Of a stretch of DNA of 64,000 nucleotides, positions 46,733-59,389 are shown piece by piece (the first letter of the stretch is position 1; each line of letters opens with the position of its first letter). The stretch covers positions 63,942,141 through 64,006,140 of the forward strand of contig JAYGXS010000004.1 in assembly GCA_036362985.1 (NCBI GenBank), read 5' to 3'. The notes below the pieces were generated by a model. It was not told the origin of the DNA. It worked only from the letters and a program-made list of their open reading frames with translations, and did no database searches. Source of the stretch: Ligula intestinalis (taxonomy: Eukaryota > Platyhelminthes > Cestoda > Diphyllobothriidea > Diphyllobothriidae). The translations under genes and the position numbers were made by a program.

Positions 46733-48395
46733 ATGATATTAAAGCTGCCTTCATTGTCTTCTCCCAAGGTTTGGGTACGTAACCTTTTTTATTGGACATT
46801 CAAATTGGGTTCTAATTTCTTCCCTGGTATGCCCGCCCATCCTCTCCCCAAAAATCGCTCGTTCGTATGCCTGCGGGGAGCGATTTACACTTTCCTTAGA
46901 CGACCCCATGACACAATCCTACCCAACGAAATCAGACACTAAAATATTTCAGACAAATGCATGAGACCCTTGGACGTTGATTCATTATTTACAAACGTAA
47001 CCCTGGATGAAACCATAGACATCATTTGTTTTAATTCCTCTGACACTCACCTGTCCCCTCAAATAGTTCGGGACTTATTACAACTGTATACCAAGGAATT
47101 CCAATTTTTTTTCAGTAGCCAACTATATCGACAACTTGACGGAGTCGCAATGGGAAGCCCACTTGGACTTAACTTTGCTGACATATTTATGAGCCATTTC
47201 TAGGAAAAATTAGCTTCCAAATTGGACAAGATAACATTCGACAGGTGATATGTTGATGATTTTTTCGTGATTGACGGCAACCTAGAAGAAACTGAAGAAC
47301 TATTGTCCGAAATGAGCAATTTTCATCCAAAGATTAAATTTACAATGGAACAAGAACGAGAGAACCAGCTCTGCTTCCTCGACGTTCACGAACGGTCTTC
47401 CCTAAGAATACCTGGAAAGGCCATTACTTACATGATCTAAGTGTTGCTGCCATCCAATGGAAAGGCAACTTGGTTTATATTCTTTTCCATAGGACCAGAA
47501 AAATCTGTTATATGGACACATTGGATGCCGAATTAGAAAGTCTCAAAGACACCTCACTGAATCTTGGATACGCAGCTAAGTTTATGGGCAAGTATAGTTA
47601 ACCTTTACAACCGAAAAAGATGGAACAATTAGCTTCAAAAACATGTTTTCGTTTCTTTGCCCTGTAAGGGTGATAACATTTTAAGAGAGAAGCTTGTTTA
47701 ACCCCATTGATGGAACTCACTATACAGCCGAGCTCATATTTTGCTCACCAACTCAGGCCTTACCAACCTCTGGTGCGAAGGATGCCTTGCCATTGCACGT
47801 CACTTCCAATTGTTTACGAATTAACATGCACTTGTGGATGCAAATGCGTAGGGCGAACGCAAAGACAGCTGGCAGCCAGAACTAAGAAGTACTAGCCTAG
47901 TTGGAGTTTCAAACAGGAACATAGAACGCATCGTCCCTCCATTACAGAAAAATTTATAGATACGGGCCATTCGGTGGACGCTAAAACTTTCTTCAAAGTA
48001 CTTGTTCAAACATGAACAAATCGTACCTTGCACTACCTGGAGGCAGCCTTTATAAAGGGCTCAAAACCAGACCTATGTAAACAGTTGGAGCATGTTTGTA
48101 ACCTCGCTTTGCCCTGCGAACAGCAGGCCGCTAGATTTACACAGTCCCCTTCCCAATTGTTCTGCTTTCAACGTTTTTCCCCATTTTTGCTGCCCACAGT
48201 GTTTTTACTGTCCTACGTTATTGATTTGCCTCTTGGCCATATCCTATGACGTTGAGTTTTGTATCGATTTTTCTGTATGAATTCAATTTTGTATTTTTTC
48301 TTAAGTCATTCATGTTATGCAATGAGAGGTAGCGGCTAATGTGCGCTCCTGAAATTTATTGATCCAATTAATCCTGCTGTTATTGCAATTTACAA
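46733..48395 (+). pseudogene. Penelope-like element C (third lineage), RT, GIY-YIG trace and 3' tail
   Basis: DVDSLFTNVTLDETID (RT fingers) is followed by LDGVAMGSPLGLNFADIF, then after a stop by YVDDFFVIDGNLEE near 47250-47290, and NQLCFLDV. A nuclease fragment, LTCTCGCKCVGRTQRQLAA, lies near 47820-47880. Several stops and frameshifts inactivate it. It differs in sequence from lineages A/B and E/G. The 3' tail from about 48250 matches the inverted repeat at 37.25-37.53 kb and contains a decayed hammerhead. Confidence 0.82.
48319..48386 (+). ncRNA. Decayed hammerhead ribozyme in the PLE C tail
   Basis: The layout matches 37451-37519. Stem I GCGG (48332-48335) pairs with CTGC (48374-48377). 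The core has become CTAATGT (48336-48342). GAAA is kept (48351-48354), and an AUC cleavage site ends at 48373. The outer stem I is CAATG/TATTG (48320-48324, 48381-48385) instead of CAGCG/CGCTG, so the pairing is kept by compensatory change. Core mutations at G5 and A9 should abolish activity. Confidence 0.7.
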
Positions 48396-50754
48396 ATTTG
48401 CACCTGAGAAACTCTGCCTTAAAGGAAACGAGAGGTTAGATTCTAGAGTAATACCTAGGTACCGGAAAGAGGATACCTCATTGGGTAGAACGTTAATGGA
48501 TTCAGGACTATATCACTGCGTGCATGTAGCAATAAGGAGTTCCAAGGTACACACCATCATTTCCCTCAAACAAACTGAACTGAAATGAACAGCACCTTAA
48601 AACAATTTACGCGTGACCAGGAATCTGCACAACAGTTAGCTAGCTAGAATCTAACACAGAAGAAGCCATAAAGGTAACAGTAAGAAGGGGTCATTGCGGC
48701 TTGACCTCACACGCGGGAGTTTTCCAGGGATCACATAAGAAAGAAGCATGATAGCCTAACTCAAACCGCCAGATCACACCCTCGTTTTGGTTCACCCTAG
48801 CTCAGCCTGAGTGTAATGGATAACTTGAGAAGTTGAAAGGTTCAGTGTGAGCCTGTAGTGACTAGCTCAAGTCGAAGTGTATTTTGGGAGCGCTTGTTGC
48901 TTCCGGCCTCTGGAACGAAAATCACACGCTGACTCACAAAGGACTATAGGAGTGTTAAGGTTAAGAAGGTTAACCTTAACTGCTCGATCTTCCAGACCCG
49001 TGGTTCATTTAGGTAAGGAGAGAAGACGGTGGGAAATCCAGAGTCGAAGGAGGAATGTAATGTGCACACAACAGTTAGGAGGAGGTTTTCAATAGGTTTT
49101 GCAGGTCGTCCAACCGTGAGGCCCATAGGAGTGGCCGGGGTCGCCGCGACCGCGCCGCGCGGAGGCGGAATCCCCAGTGTCGTCAGTGCGAGAATTGTCA
49201 CAAGGGCCACCAAGCGGGCTTCGCGTGTTAGCCATCTTCAGGTCGCTGAAAGACCAGACCAGTCTGGGGTGCGTGTGTACGCCCCGATCGCGTGAAGGCA
49301 AAGGTCGCGCGTCACATGCGTCATCGGCAATTGCACTCGATCGAGCGTTAATGGGCGAACAAGATTGTCACTGCAAGCTCACGTCGGAGGCGTCAAGCGT
49401 TTGAAAGAGATGGGCTATAGAACCGCTACAGGACCTTATGTGATGACTGCAGAGCAGACATAACTTCTGGCGCCATTTGCTGGCTTGCAGTTGTGCGGCC
49501 TTTTGATGGTATATTTATTCTTGCCTCTTCCCCGCTGCCTTCCGCATCGAATAAACTCTTCCTACCTCTCTGACCTTCCCATGACTTCTCTTTTCCTAAG
49601 GAACCTGGTCAGAAGATCGCATTTCCCAGGGTTTTACTTGCTTAACCCAATGTGATAAGCTGACGAGCTCATATAATTGGTTTTACTATCATATTACATG
49701 ATAGCATGTCCACCTACTTGCCTTTTCTCGAAATCCTTCGACGGCAAACCACTGTGGGGACAAAAGAGGCACCTTTCTTGAACTAGGAAATCTCTTCGTG
49801 GGAAACACAGAGGATCATCTGTCAAAAATACCTTCAAAAAGCCATACCTCTCCCAAATCAACTAATTATCCCCTCCTTCAATTGCTTGGAAACAGGTGTT
49901 GGAATTGCTTAATCAGTTTGTTTGCGTTGGAATAGCATTAGAAGATGAGGGGTTTTACGCTAAACGATAACTTTGGGAAGGTCATCCTTGTCCTAAATGT
50001 GCCGCTAGTAGTAATTTCATTTTAACACAGGCAACTGGGGATTTTTGAGTTTGATAACGCTGTCTATTACCTCTGTGAATGGTCATATTTTTGTAGCCCA
50101 CTCCTATTTCATCCGCTTATTGTCACAAGCCGTTGAACCAGAGTCCGTCTTCCCTGGCCGATTCCAGGTAGTGGTCTCACACCATCCCAACTCCCTGATA
50201 AGCACCACACGCACTTCGCATGCTTAACACATAGACAGCGCTCACATAGTCCGATCTCAAACGTCCTCAACACACTAACTCGTTCGTACAGGTGGAGGGA
50301 AAACGACGAGGGATGCTCAAAACTAATCCATAAGCCTAAAGCATGTGACCACTATCCGCATCCCATGTGTTCATTCTTCGCATAATATTTTGGCATAATT
50401 GGGAAAGGTTGAATAAAGATGTTCAAACAGAAACTCGCTGGTTATCAGCTAACCCTCTTCCCCACTCCAACCCAAGACTGCACAGTCCCTAGACGTTTTC
50501 GGAATAGAAACGACAAAAACAAATTTATTTGCAAGCCTTTTATTGTGAGTTTGCAGGCAGTGGGAAGGAACCCGAGTCACGATTAAAACATCAGATGTTT
50601 ACATGCCAACGCTTGCAACTCCATGAATCTGGTGAAGCCTTTCCACTGGGTGCAATATTTTAAGTCAGGGCTGGAATCAGCCGAAAATTTCGGTGCAGTA
50701 AACATTTATACGCTGTTGCGCGGCTAAAAAAGGTAAAACACTTCTGATTAAGCT
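48396..50754. other. Unassigned; possible retroelement debris
   Basis: GC-rich sequence at 49090-49400 has a cysteine/histidine cluster (QCRQCENCHKGH) with spacing unlike a retroviral zinc knuckle. A block with TTTATTCTTGCC and CGAATAAACTC at 49508-49560 resembles the end of an LTR. No paired LTR or pol region was found, so no element is called. Confidence 0.3.
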
Positions 50755-51275
50755 ACGAAGAAGACGACTCGGTCGCTGGCACAACAATTTTATTCGCATG
50801 ACGTTTCGATATCCGTCGAGGATTCTTCATCAAAAACATCAGGAAAAAACAATAGCAGAAATGGGAAACATATGCACAGGGACCTGCAGTATTTATATGA
50901 CGCCGTCATTCATGCAAACATATAACGACAATTAGCGACAATTTCTTTCTTGTGCGTTGATATCTTGTTGACCGGCATGCGGCCTCTGACTTGCCGATAC
51001 AAGCGAACATGCGTGTCCCAGGAAGCAATGGAGACGAAGAAGAATCGATCACTGTGACAATATGTTTATTTGCCTGACGTTTCGACATCCATCGTGGATT
51101 CATCATCAGAGACATGAACAGTAGCAGAAACGGTAAGGCATGCACAAAAATTTGCGTTTTTTATAGGATCCAGTCATTACTGCAAATATACCGCGACAAT
51201 TAGCGTTAATTGCCCTATTGCGCGTTGGCAGTTTGTTGGACGGCACGCGGACTCTGACTTGTTGAACTTTCATCA
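50755..51275 (-). repeat. Tandem PLE-tail-like repeats with GAAACGTC/CTGATGA motifs
   Basis: Two related units of roughly 230-255 bases, 50755-51010 and 51040-51275, follow the nuclease frame on the minus strand. Each contains TGATGA, then an AATCC..GGAT hairpin, then GAAACGTCA (complements of 50798-50832 and 51069-51107). They share GCATGC, GACAATTAGCG and TTGTTG..CGGCA blocks. A tandem terminal unit is typical of Penelope pseudo-LTRs. Confidence 0.65.
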
Positions 51276-51713
51276 CGGGCAGTGGTCTCGGGCGTAATGA
51301 TTGCTCGGCCATTTGACTTTCCGATATTGGCGTAAAATGAGACGGTGGCATGCCCGTTCCTCAAGTGACGACTTGCTTTGGCCAAATTGAATCTCAGCAT
51401 TGAATATGGGTTGGGCAAATCGTTACACTTGTTTATGGCCCGTAAATCATGACTCAAGTAGTCCACGGCTCACCCGATTGTCACCTCTTGGGAAAATTTT
51501 GGCCTCATCAAATTTGAACGCGTGGTCGGGTCTCGTCGAATGAGCCACAACTTGAGAATTGGTATCATTTCGCCGCACTGCTGCCGCGTGTTCGGCAATT
51601 CGTGTCTTGAGAAGCCTTTCGGTTTCTCCGATGTATTTTCTTTGGCATTTCCTGTAAACGATTAAAAATCTTGCTTGCATTGACAGTAAATCTTTCAGTT
51701 TTTGATCTAACAC
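51215..51713 (-). pseudogene. Penelope-like element remnant G, GIY-YIG end (lineage of E)
   Basis: The minus-strand order is YRKCQRKYIGETERLLKTR, then IAEHAAAVRRNDTN, then FKFDEAKIFPRGDN, a stop, and INKCNDLPNPYSMLRF. It corresponds block for block to fragment E at 24.3-24.8 kb and keeps the ExG-type GIY-YIG motif KYIGETER. The RT is not in frame upstream. A separate RT fragment of PLE type lies at 51.9 kb on the opposite strand. Confidence 0.82.
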
Positions 51714-51897
51714 CTTATGGTTGCCTCCGACCCGTGTGCGACTCCAACTTCAAGTGATGGGAGAAGGCGGCCGAAGGCCTCCGAGTCGTTGTTGCCTGCT
51801 CACAGATTATTGTGTCAAAAATGGAGTTGTTATGCAGTTCTGTCTCAGGGCGAACTTCACGTACCGAAATCGTTGAACACATTCATGCTCCCTTTTC

Positions 51898-52165
51898 TTG
51901 CTCGTAGACTTTTCCGTCGATCGTGAAGCACGCCCTGAGGCAGAAATTCACATCTACTTCACGTTTGACGGAAAAGTCTACGTGGACTTGAAGGGGACAC
52001 CAATGGGTTCACCGATTTTGGGACTCACAGTTGGAATCGCTGGTCATCCAACACTACAGACCGAATTTCTGGGCATGGTATGTGGATGCCAACTTCGTCT
52101 TCATCGAACGGGATCAGGTACTGGAGCTTGGGGTTGTCATCCGAGGACCCAGTGGAAACGCTTCA
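51898..52165 (+). pseudogene. Penelope-like RT palm fragment H
   Basis: 51957-52070 encodes DLKGTPMGSPILGLTVG, the PLE palm motif. After a frameshift, 52074 onward gives RYVDANFVFIERDQVLELG. The catalytic YVDD reads YVDA here, so the second aspartate is lost. The fragment ends about 52165. Confidence 0.75.
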
Positions 52166-54124
52166 CCAGATTCATAGAGTTGCAAGCGCTGACATGTTAA
52201 CGTCTTTATGTTTAAAGTTGACTCCGGTTCCTTTCCATTGCCTGCGACCTCACAATAGAAGCCTTGCAAATGAATTTGTTTTTCTTATTTCTATTCCGAA
52301 ACTTTTAACGACTGTGAAGTGTGGGGATAAAGTGGGAGGGCAGGACTGTCTGAAGAGCTCTTATTTGCCTTTTAATCATAACAATAACCTACTTTTACCT
52401 TTCCAGTTACCGAAATTTCTCTTTTTCTGTAAATTCCGCCAACAAGTGTCGAATTTCCACCATTTGGTTAAATTTCGGTAACACAAGGTTGAATTTCCCT
52501 CGATTGGCATCAGTATACGGAGCAAAAACAGTTTATCTTGGTAGAGCTTATTCTTTTAATAATATTAATTCAATTAAAAGTTTCCTCAATTTGATAGATT
52601 TGATTACTTTCACTAAAAATTAAAGATATATTTACGTGCACTAACGAAACATTAAATGGTTGACTATAAAATACGTTAGACAGTAAGGCGGAAGGGATAC
52701 ATATTTAGAAGTCCATACAATACGGTTTTGCCATTCTTCCTGCTTTTTCTAATTTTATAAACTTTATTTCTTCACCTTAATTTCCTCCCAGAATGAGTGA
52801 AAACCATCGCGTTCCAGGTATTTGCATGGACAAGAAAAAACACCTGTTGAGCACCCGATCAATTGGTTTAACGTCTGGAGCTTTCGAGCTCATACAGGAG
52901 TCCATTTTCATAGACAAGAAGCAGCAAACAAACGGATAGTAATTATTTTGGCTAAGGGCCAATCAACTGTCAGAAGCCATTAGGTTGTCAAAGGATTAAA
53001 AACAGCAATAAAGAAGAACAGGAGGGGGGCAATTATAAAGGTTACGTTAATTAGTTGCCAGCGAAGTGTGGCGCCTTGTCCCTATGGCGGAGGGTCTTGG
53101 AGGCGGAGGCCACTTGTGCAACCAAACCCAAAGGTTGGACTACCACGTAAGGTAGAGTGTGGTCTGAGGGCCCTCCTGGCTTGTGCACCTCTGATAGGCG
53201 CAAAATCACCCTATCGCAGAATCGTTGGCCTTTGAAGACTCGTGAAGGCTTCTGCATTCCCTTGACTTGTCGCGACTGCAAAAACATCTAAGACGGAACA
53301 AAGCTGACAAAAATTCAATTGAAAACTGTTGTAAAGGCAATAGAAGATTTAATTCTGCGTCGTTTGATTTACGTGCAAATAGCAGCTGCCCCAGAACAGT
53401 AACAGAGTGCCACAATCGACGGCTGTATGAAATGGTTAACCAAACTACACCTACTAGCAAGAAATAAATAGACAGTTATGCATAGTAAACAGCGATTTTC
53501 CACAAGCTATCCTTATCCTCTACCCACGCACATAAATATCAGGTTTTAATAACTAGATACGGCGGTAGTTGCATCACGGAAGGCCGACTATTGAAGTATA
53601 AGTACTGGTAACTTAAGGCTACATAAATGGGTCGTGAGGTTGTAGTACAGTTTGCAGGTAGATGGGAATAATAAGTAGGATGGTAATTTCTTCTCAAAAT
53701 CATTTCGCCCTCTGCATTATGAAAACAGCTAAGCGTGATTTATCAGAGGCCTTGAAGACAAACCTAAAAAACAACATAGTTGCATTTAGTGAACATTTTT
53801 TCTGTATGTACACGTAAATAACTTAATTCATATAGAAAATATCGTTTACGAAGCGTTTTCTCATTGATCTACTTCGTACCGGTCAAAATATTCTTGCTTG
53901 CCTACTTTGAAAGGGAAAATTTCCAGTGAATTCTTACGTTTAATCCACATAGAACGAAAAGGCCTCCACCAGAGTGTTAAATATTCACAATGGACATTGT
54001 TGAAGCAAACGCTTTCTTTAAACTCCGTAAACTGGAGGGACCAGAACAAAAAAAGTTTACTCAGGAATCTGTATACTTAATAAAAGTCTTGACTGTTTCT
54101 GTGTGCACCTCCGTTGTCAGTGGT
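52166..54124. other. No confident gene; one curious minus-strand frame at 53051-53287
   Basis: The minus-strand frame 53051-53287 (78 codons) has gene-like composition, with RVFKGQRFCDRVILRLSEV, HKPGGPSDHTLPYVVV and a TAA stop. I recognise no domain. It could be an exon of an unknown gene or part of a repeat. Nothing else was recognised in this stretch. Confidence 0.3.
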
Positions 54125-54300
54125 CCCAGGCGCAGCATGCGAATCGCTCTTCACGCTTACTTACTCTGCGCAAGCTGGCTGGTCCGTTCATCGATCATCT
54201 CCTTATTGGTGGCAGGCGGCGCACGAGAACCGCTGTTCACGTGTGATTCCCCTGCGCAAGCAGGCCTGTCCGTTCAGCGATCATATCACTGTCGCCCCGT
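54125..54300 (+). repeat. Two-unit tandem repeat of about 90 bases
   Basis: GCGAATCGCTCTTCACG, CTGCGCAAGCTGGCTGGTCC and GTTCATCGATCAT recur as GAGAACCGCTGTTCACG, CTGCGCAAGCAGGCCTGTCC and GTTCAGCGATCAT, about 95 bases later. Confidence 0.7.
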
Positions 54301-54689
54301 TGTTGGCTGCGACGACGACGGGCGGCCGGCATTCACACCCGACAGCATTCATACGGCAGTGAAACCCGACGCGACAGGTGGATGTGAATACGCCACGGGG
54401 GGTGGGCGGGGGGGGGAGGGGTGGGGTGGAGGAGCAAAAAGGGCGAGGCCGCTAAGATCTCGAGGACTGGGGGACGCCGTCTACCTAGGCGTCCCCCGTT
54501 AGCATTGGTTACAGGCAGCTGTTTCAGACCAGCCTTCCGTAAATCACTTGACCCACTTCCACTTGGACCCACATATTTGCGTCCAGGTCGTCTACCCAAT
54601 GTTATTTCGTTCAGAATAATAACCTATTTGTAGGTTCTACCTCAATAGGTAGAAAAGGAATTAGAGCAGCCTAAAGAACACAATTTCAG

Positions 54690-55790
54690 CCGAAGGAACT
54701 GAGGAGATTTGCCATTGTTGATAGACGTTCGCAAGAAACACAAAAAGAAAGACGGCTTCGACTGGAGACTAATGCCATGCGTCAGCGATATCGATGCTCT
54801 TAATAAACCGAAGATTAAATGCTGCAAAGAAGACTTGAAGCTACGATTCGCCATCAAGCTAATCGCTCCCAAGAAACCGAAGTCCAAACTCTGCAAAGAA
54901 GAGAGCTAGATAGGAAAAGAGATTCCCAACGTTGGCAAAACGAGTTACCTAGACGTAGAAGTGCACGTCTGGCTATGCAAGCATCACAAAAGAGCAGACA
55001 AAACGCCCACTCGATGCTGAAAACTCAAGTTCGCAACCAATTCGCCTAAGGTTTGGCGACTCTGGCCCGTTGTTTGCTTCCATAAATGTATGGAACAAAG
55101 CCTCACTCAATTACAACCCAAAACTTGGTTATTCGGGAGATGCAGGTGTTATTATTGGAGGGATGGTGGATGTTTGCGGACATTGTCAGGCGAAAAAGTG
55201 GACTAGTGAAACAAACGGCACGCACTGTTCCTACGGTAAAGTTCTACTGAGTGACTCCCCCCAACCACCAGAAATACTCCAAACATTGCTTGCTGGTAAC
55301 ACCGACGACTCAATTTCCTTTCAAACATAAGAAAATACTGGGGCGTTTCAACTGACCTCTTTTGGTGCCAACATTGTTTATGGGGTTGGATTTATGCCAA
55401 CCTTTAAGGTGGAAGGCCAAGTTTGCCCGAATTGGATCGTTTTTACCTCCTCCTGATGGCTAGCCGAAATTTCCACAAATAAACTTCGTAGAAGACATCA
55501 ACCTACAAGCTCAAAGCCGATCCCGAGTGTATCCAGGCTTGAAACATCGCATTATATTGTCCCTTCAAGACATGCTACACCAGCGCAACAGCTACGTTAA
55601 CAGTTTCAAGTCCACCCTGGAGATGCACGCTTCCATTGACTTCAGTATTGTCATAGACTTGTGGGAAATGCCCAAGGAGTTTTTTTACGGGCTACTTCCC
55701 CTAACGCAGTTCCATTACTGGCAACGCCACATGTTCTGCAAAATAGCTATGTACAAAGAGGGAGTTCAAAGGTATTAACCGACATTTCCC
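54690..55790 (+). pseudogene. Helitron Rep/helicase N-terminal fragment
   Basis: An Arg/Gln-rich, coiled-coil-like segment at 54880-55045 is followed in another frame by VCGHCQAKKWTSE, with a CxxC near 55175. Then come GTHCSYGKVLL and PPEILQTLLAG, and after a stop FQLTSFGANIV and GFMPTFKVEGQV. 55527-55690 gives ILSLQDMLHQRNSYVNSFK. These are the successive blocks of the Helitron_like_N domain that precedes the rolling-circle Rep motifs. The HUH Rep and helicase parts are absent. At least two frameshifts and stops make it inactive. Confidence 0.82.
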
Positions 55791-58785
55791 TAATAAAACT
55801 GAACTGAACATAATCATTTTAAAAGGTTCGCATACAGGTTTTGCCTACTTATGGGACAACAACATGTAAGGAAGCCCAAGGCGAAGCCAAGCTTCCGCGC
55901 TACTGTGTAATAAATTTGGTTATCATCAGTTGATCTTTTTTATCTGCAATAAATATTTGAAGTTTCAAGAATTTCTCCTGACCAGTGGAGTGACTAAACG
56001 TTAAGTTAATAATAATAAAGAACTTACATGCCCTTTCCAGAGTTGGAAACTGATGAACAGTAAAAAGGAGAGAGAAATTGGGACTACACTATCCAACCAC
56101 GTATAGGCTAATGGCGATTCCAATGATGCCGTGCAAAATACTTCGGCACATACAAAGTAGAACCTGCTGTCGTACATACTGACTGCGAGAAATATTACCG
56201 AAGACCGCTGGAAAAAGAATTTTACAAAAATTCGTGATTTTTACGCTTGACATTTCAAATTGGCAAACAGGTGCTTTCGATCATTCATAATCAGGCATTT
56301 AGAGTGACATGGAGAATAGCAAAGAGAGGTAAATGGGCAGTTATGTAAATTGCTTTATACGAAAATACGCATTAAGTGCCTTATGGCATCCTGTCATGAT
56401 TAGCCGTCTGTGTTAACATTTGGCATATGTATGTGGAATCTAAAGCTGCATTTAGACTGCTGTCTGCCTTAAACGAGACCATTGCTTCCAGATATTATTG
56501 GCATTTTTCGACTGGACAAGTGCCAAATTTCGTGGGTGCAGTTTTGCGTGGGTGGGGGGGGGGGGGGGCAGGCTATTCTTTCGAATCAGGACACGAAGCT
56601 GGAGTCATGGCAACCGGCTGACCTGAATCTCGCATTCTGTCGTCGCGCCAACATTGAACAATTATATTGTCTTCTGCAAGTATATCTATGTAAACCTTAA
56701 GGACAGCGACAGCACACAATTGTCATAACAAAAGAAATTCGGAACGGAGATGGTCCGAATACAATTGTCCCGCAATGCACTAGACGAGACGCTGACTACT
56801 CAGTGCCACAGATATTCTGCTGGTTTTACTGTGGTGCATCCGGTTGGACCGCGTACACTCCTTACTCTAGTAGGCCTTTTGCGATTTGCAAAGATCTATG
56901 TAGAGAAGATAAAAGCCATGAGTTCCTTGTCGAGATGCCATTGATAATGAAGTATACTCAAAGAATTACATAAAAGAGTTGATCCAACCGTCGAATCAGT
57001 GAGGTCTGCTCTCAGTGCATTCTGGAGCTGTACAGCTTATTGCTTTTTAGTATAGATGGAGGCATTTACTAGCTGAGTCCGAACGGATGAACATACAGAG
57101 ACAACACGCAAGACTAATTCACTTTTTATGTCTTTTTTTATATGTATCGACGAGAACTATCAATGTAAATTGACAAAAAATTCGAACTTTTAGTGAGCTA
57201 TCTCTTCGAACATTTGACAAGTTGACATGTAAAAGTTGGCGCTAGGTGACGTGGCCTATCCTCCACAACTGGCGACATGAAGTAACGCCGTGTCTTATGC
57301 TGTAGCTTGTCATTTCGATGCCTAGCAGCTTACCAGAAGCGACATTCATGTAGTGTCTCCTTCTGCAATGTGTACGCATCAAAGAAAATTGCATTTTTGG
57401 ACAACACAGTGTTGCGAGTCTAGTAATTAATGTCAAAATACTGCAAAGTCATGGAATAGCAAAAGGTAATCCATGAATCGGTTGCTTGCATAGTTTTCTT
57501 CTATTCGTACTTAAGTCGTACTTTTAAATTTTAAGCATTCATTTTCTGAACTGTAGGACAAAGGTTTAACGGCATTTTTCGGAATGCTCAGATGATATAA
57601 TAAGGGCTCTTGAGGATGTTGTTTTCTTTTTATCCTTGTCCGACATCAACTGACTGTAGAAAACTTGGATATTGAACGACCCTAACACCAATTAAGCGAC
57701 AATAACAGACACTGTTGACACTCGATTGTTCCAGACGGCTGTGAACTCAAGGGTAGCGATTTGACACAACATGCGGACGATATATACATACCAAAATACC
57801 AACTATACCAGTAGCACGAACAAGGTTTAATTGTTAAGCCAGAAATGGATCCCCGGAAGTACAAATTCCTGCATGATTCAAAAACAATGAAAAACTCAGG
57901 TAAGTGAGCGCGCGGAGGATAATTGGAAGACAGTTCATTGGCTGGCTGCAGGTGACCGAGGACACACACTGTGGGACCAAGACCTAACGGTTGACGTGAT
58001 ACTTCGACCGTCCATTTCGACGATATCTACTACGAGCTCTAACGAGATGAATCACGCAGTTACTGTTACGGAAGTACAGTGGAGGCAATCTCTCGGTCCA
58101 CCCCACTCTCTGATCACTGTCACACCTAATTCCGGTTGTCAAGACAGAGTCAAAAAGGCCAGTAAAATAATACAGGAGGGTGCAGACGGCTGGCACGAAA
58201 AACACTCAACACGCGTACCAAACGCCACCCTTCGCTAGGTATGTTCTCGACAGGGAGCCACATAAAGACCACATTAAGCAGGAGACATCGCATCTGACAC
58301 TCAGCCGGCGACCAGCCACACCAAACACGCTGGACCGACTGCGGTGTGCAAATTAATCCACCTGCAAGCCACGGATTTTAGCGCACCGCGATAGACCCAA
58401 GCGCGTCAGATTCAAAAGAGTGAAGAATCCTCATAAAAGTGAGGAAAGAAGCACGTCGAGGATCATCCTCACTCTCTCTCTCTCTCTCGCACAGCCAGCA
58501 ATAGGCCTCCGCCTAGCTGTCGGCAACATGATTTGGGGTGAGCGGAACGCCGAGAAGGAAAATAGATCGGTAGGAATATTATTAAAATAATGGTAACAGT
58601 TAACTTGTATAGTAAATTTTGTATTATGTAAGCTTGTTAACAATCATCGAGGGATAACTTATTGTAAATCTTAAGGCCGCTCCTCCGTTACTTTCCCATT
58701 AAGACGTCTATGCAAGGCATTCCGGTCCGATGAATACCTCTTTCGACTCCGGTCGTTAAATCTTGGAATGAAAACCTCAGCTTTG
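55791..58785. other. No gene seen
   Basis: A G run lies at 56551-56566 and a CT run at 58473-58488. No coding similarity was found in six frames. Confidence 0.4.
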
Positions 58786-58900
58786 AGAAGAAGAAGAAGA
58801 AGAAGAAGAAGAAAAATATTCGATCGCTCTAAAAATACTTTATTCGTTTGACATTTCGAGATCCGTCGCTGATTCGTCATCAGAGACATAGTCAGAGAGC
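58786..58900 (-). repeat. (GAA)n and one PLE-tail-like hammerhead motif
   Basis: A (GAA)n run lies at 58786-58813. On the minus strand the complement of 58850-58890 reads CTCTGATGACGAATC, then GGATCTCGAAATGTCA. The order matches the tandem tail units at 50.8-51.3 kb, so this is a small orphan tail of the E/G lineage. Confidence 0.55.
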
Positions 58901-59389
58901 AGTATACCCGAATCTAAGCTTTCGTGCACTCAAACTGGCGTCCAAGAAGGTTATTTTATTAGAATCCCTGTGTGCTAGGAATGTGCCCATTCCCACGATT
59001 ACTCTGTTAGCATACGCCTAGCAGATAGCCTGCGCAAGCGGCGCGTCCACTCCCATGATTATAGTTTATGTCACAGCAAGGCCCTCGAGATCATCTTACG
59101 CAGCTGTCATGAGAGCGCGATGTGACTATTCATTTTTCCTCCGATCCTGATTGGCCCATAGTCGGACAATGTCTCTCACGTTCACTTTAAAGTACATGCA
59201 CCCTGTGTCTGACTTGGTATGCGCTGATTGGCTGTAACGCGCTTTTCGCAGTAGAATTCCCCTCCCTCTGTTTAAACTGTCTTTTCTCTCTCATTCTTAC
59301 GGGTTCCTTGGCTGTACGTTAGACTTAGTTAGCAGTACCATGAGCGGGTCGTAACACTGTGGCAATATTATTTTGAACGAAATTATATT
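58901..59389. other. No gene seen
   Basis: Nothing recognisable on either strand. Confidence 0.4.

Noticed and set aside
13750..48400. CRISPR arrays, bacterial operons or a prophage
   Set aside because: The sequence is eukaryotic: introns with GT-AG borders, SINEs and PLEs. No direct repeats with unique spacers were seen.
49090..49400. Retroviral-type zinc knuckle (gag)
   Set aside because: Cysteine and histidine spacing does not fit CX2CX4HX4C, and no pol or LTR pair is nearby.
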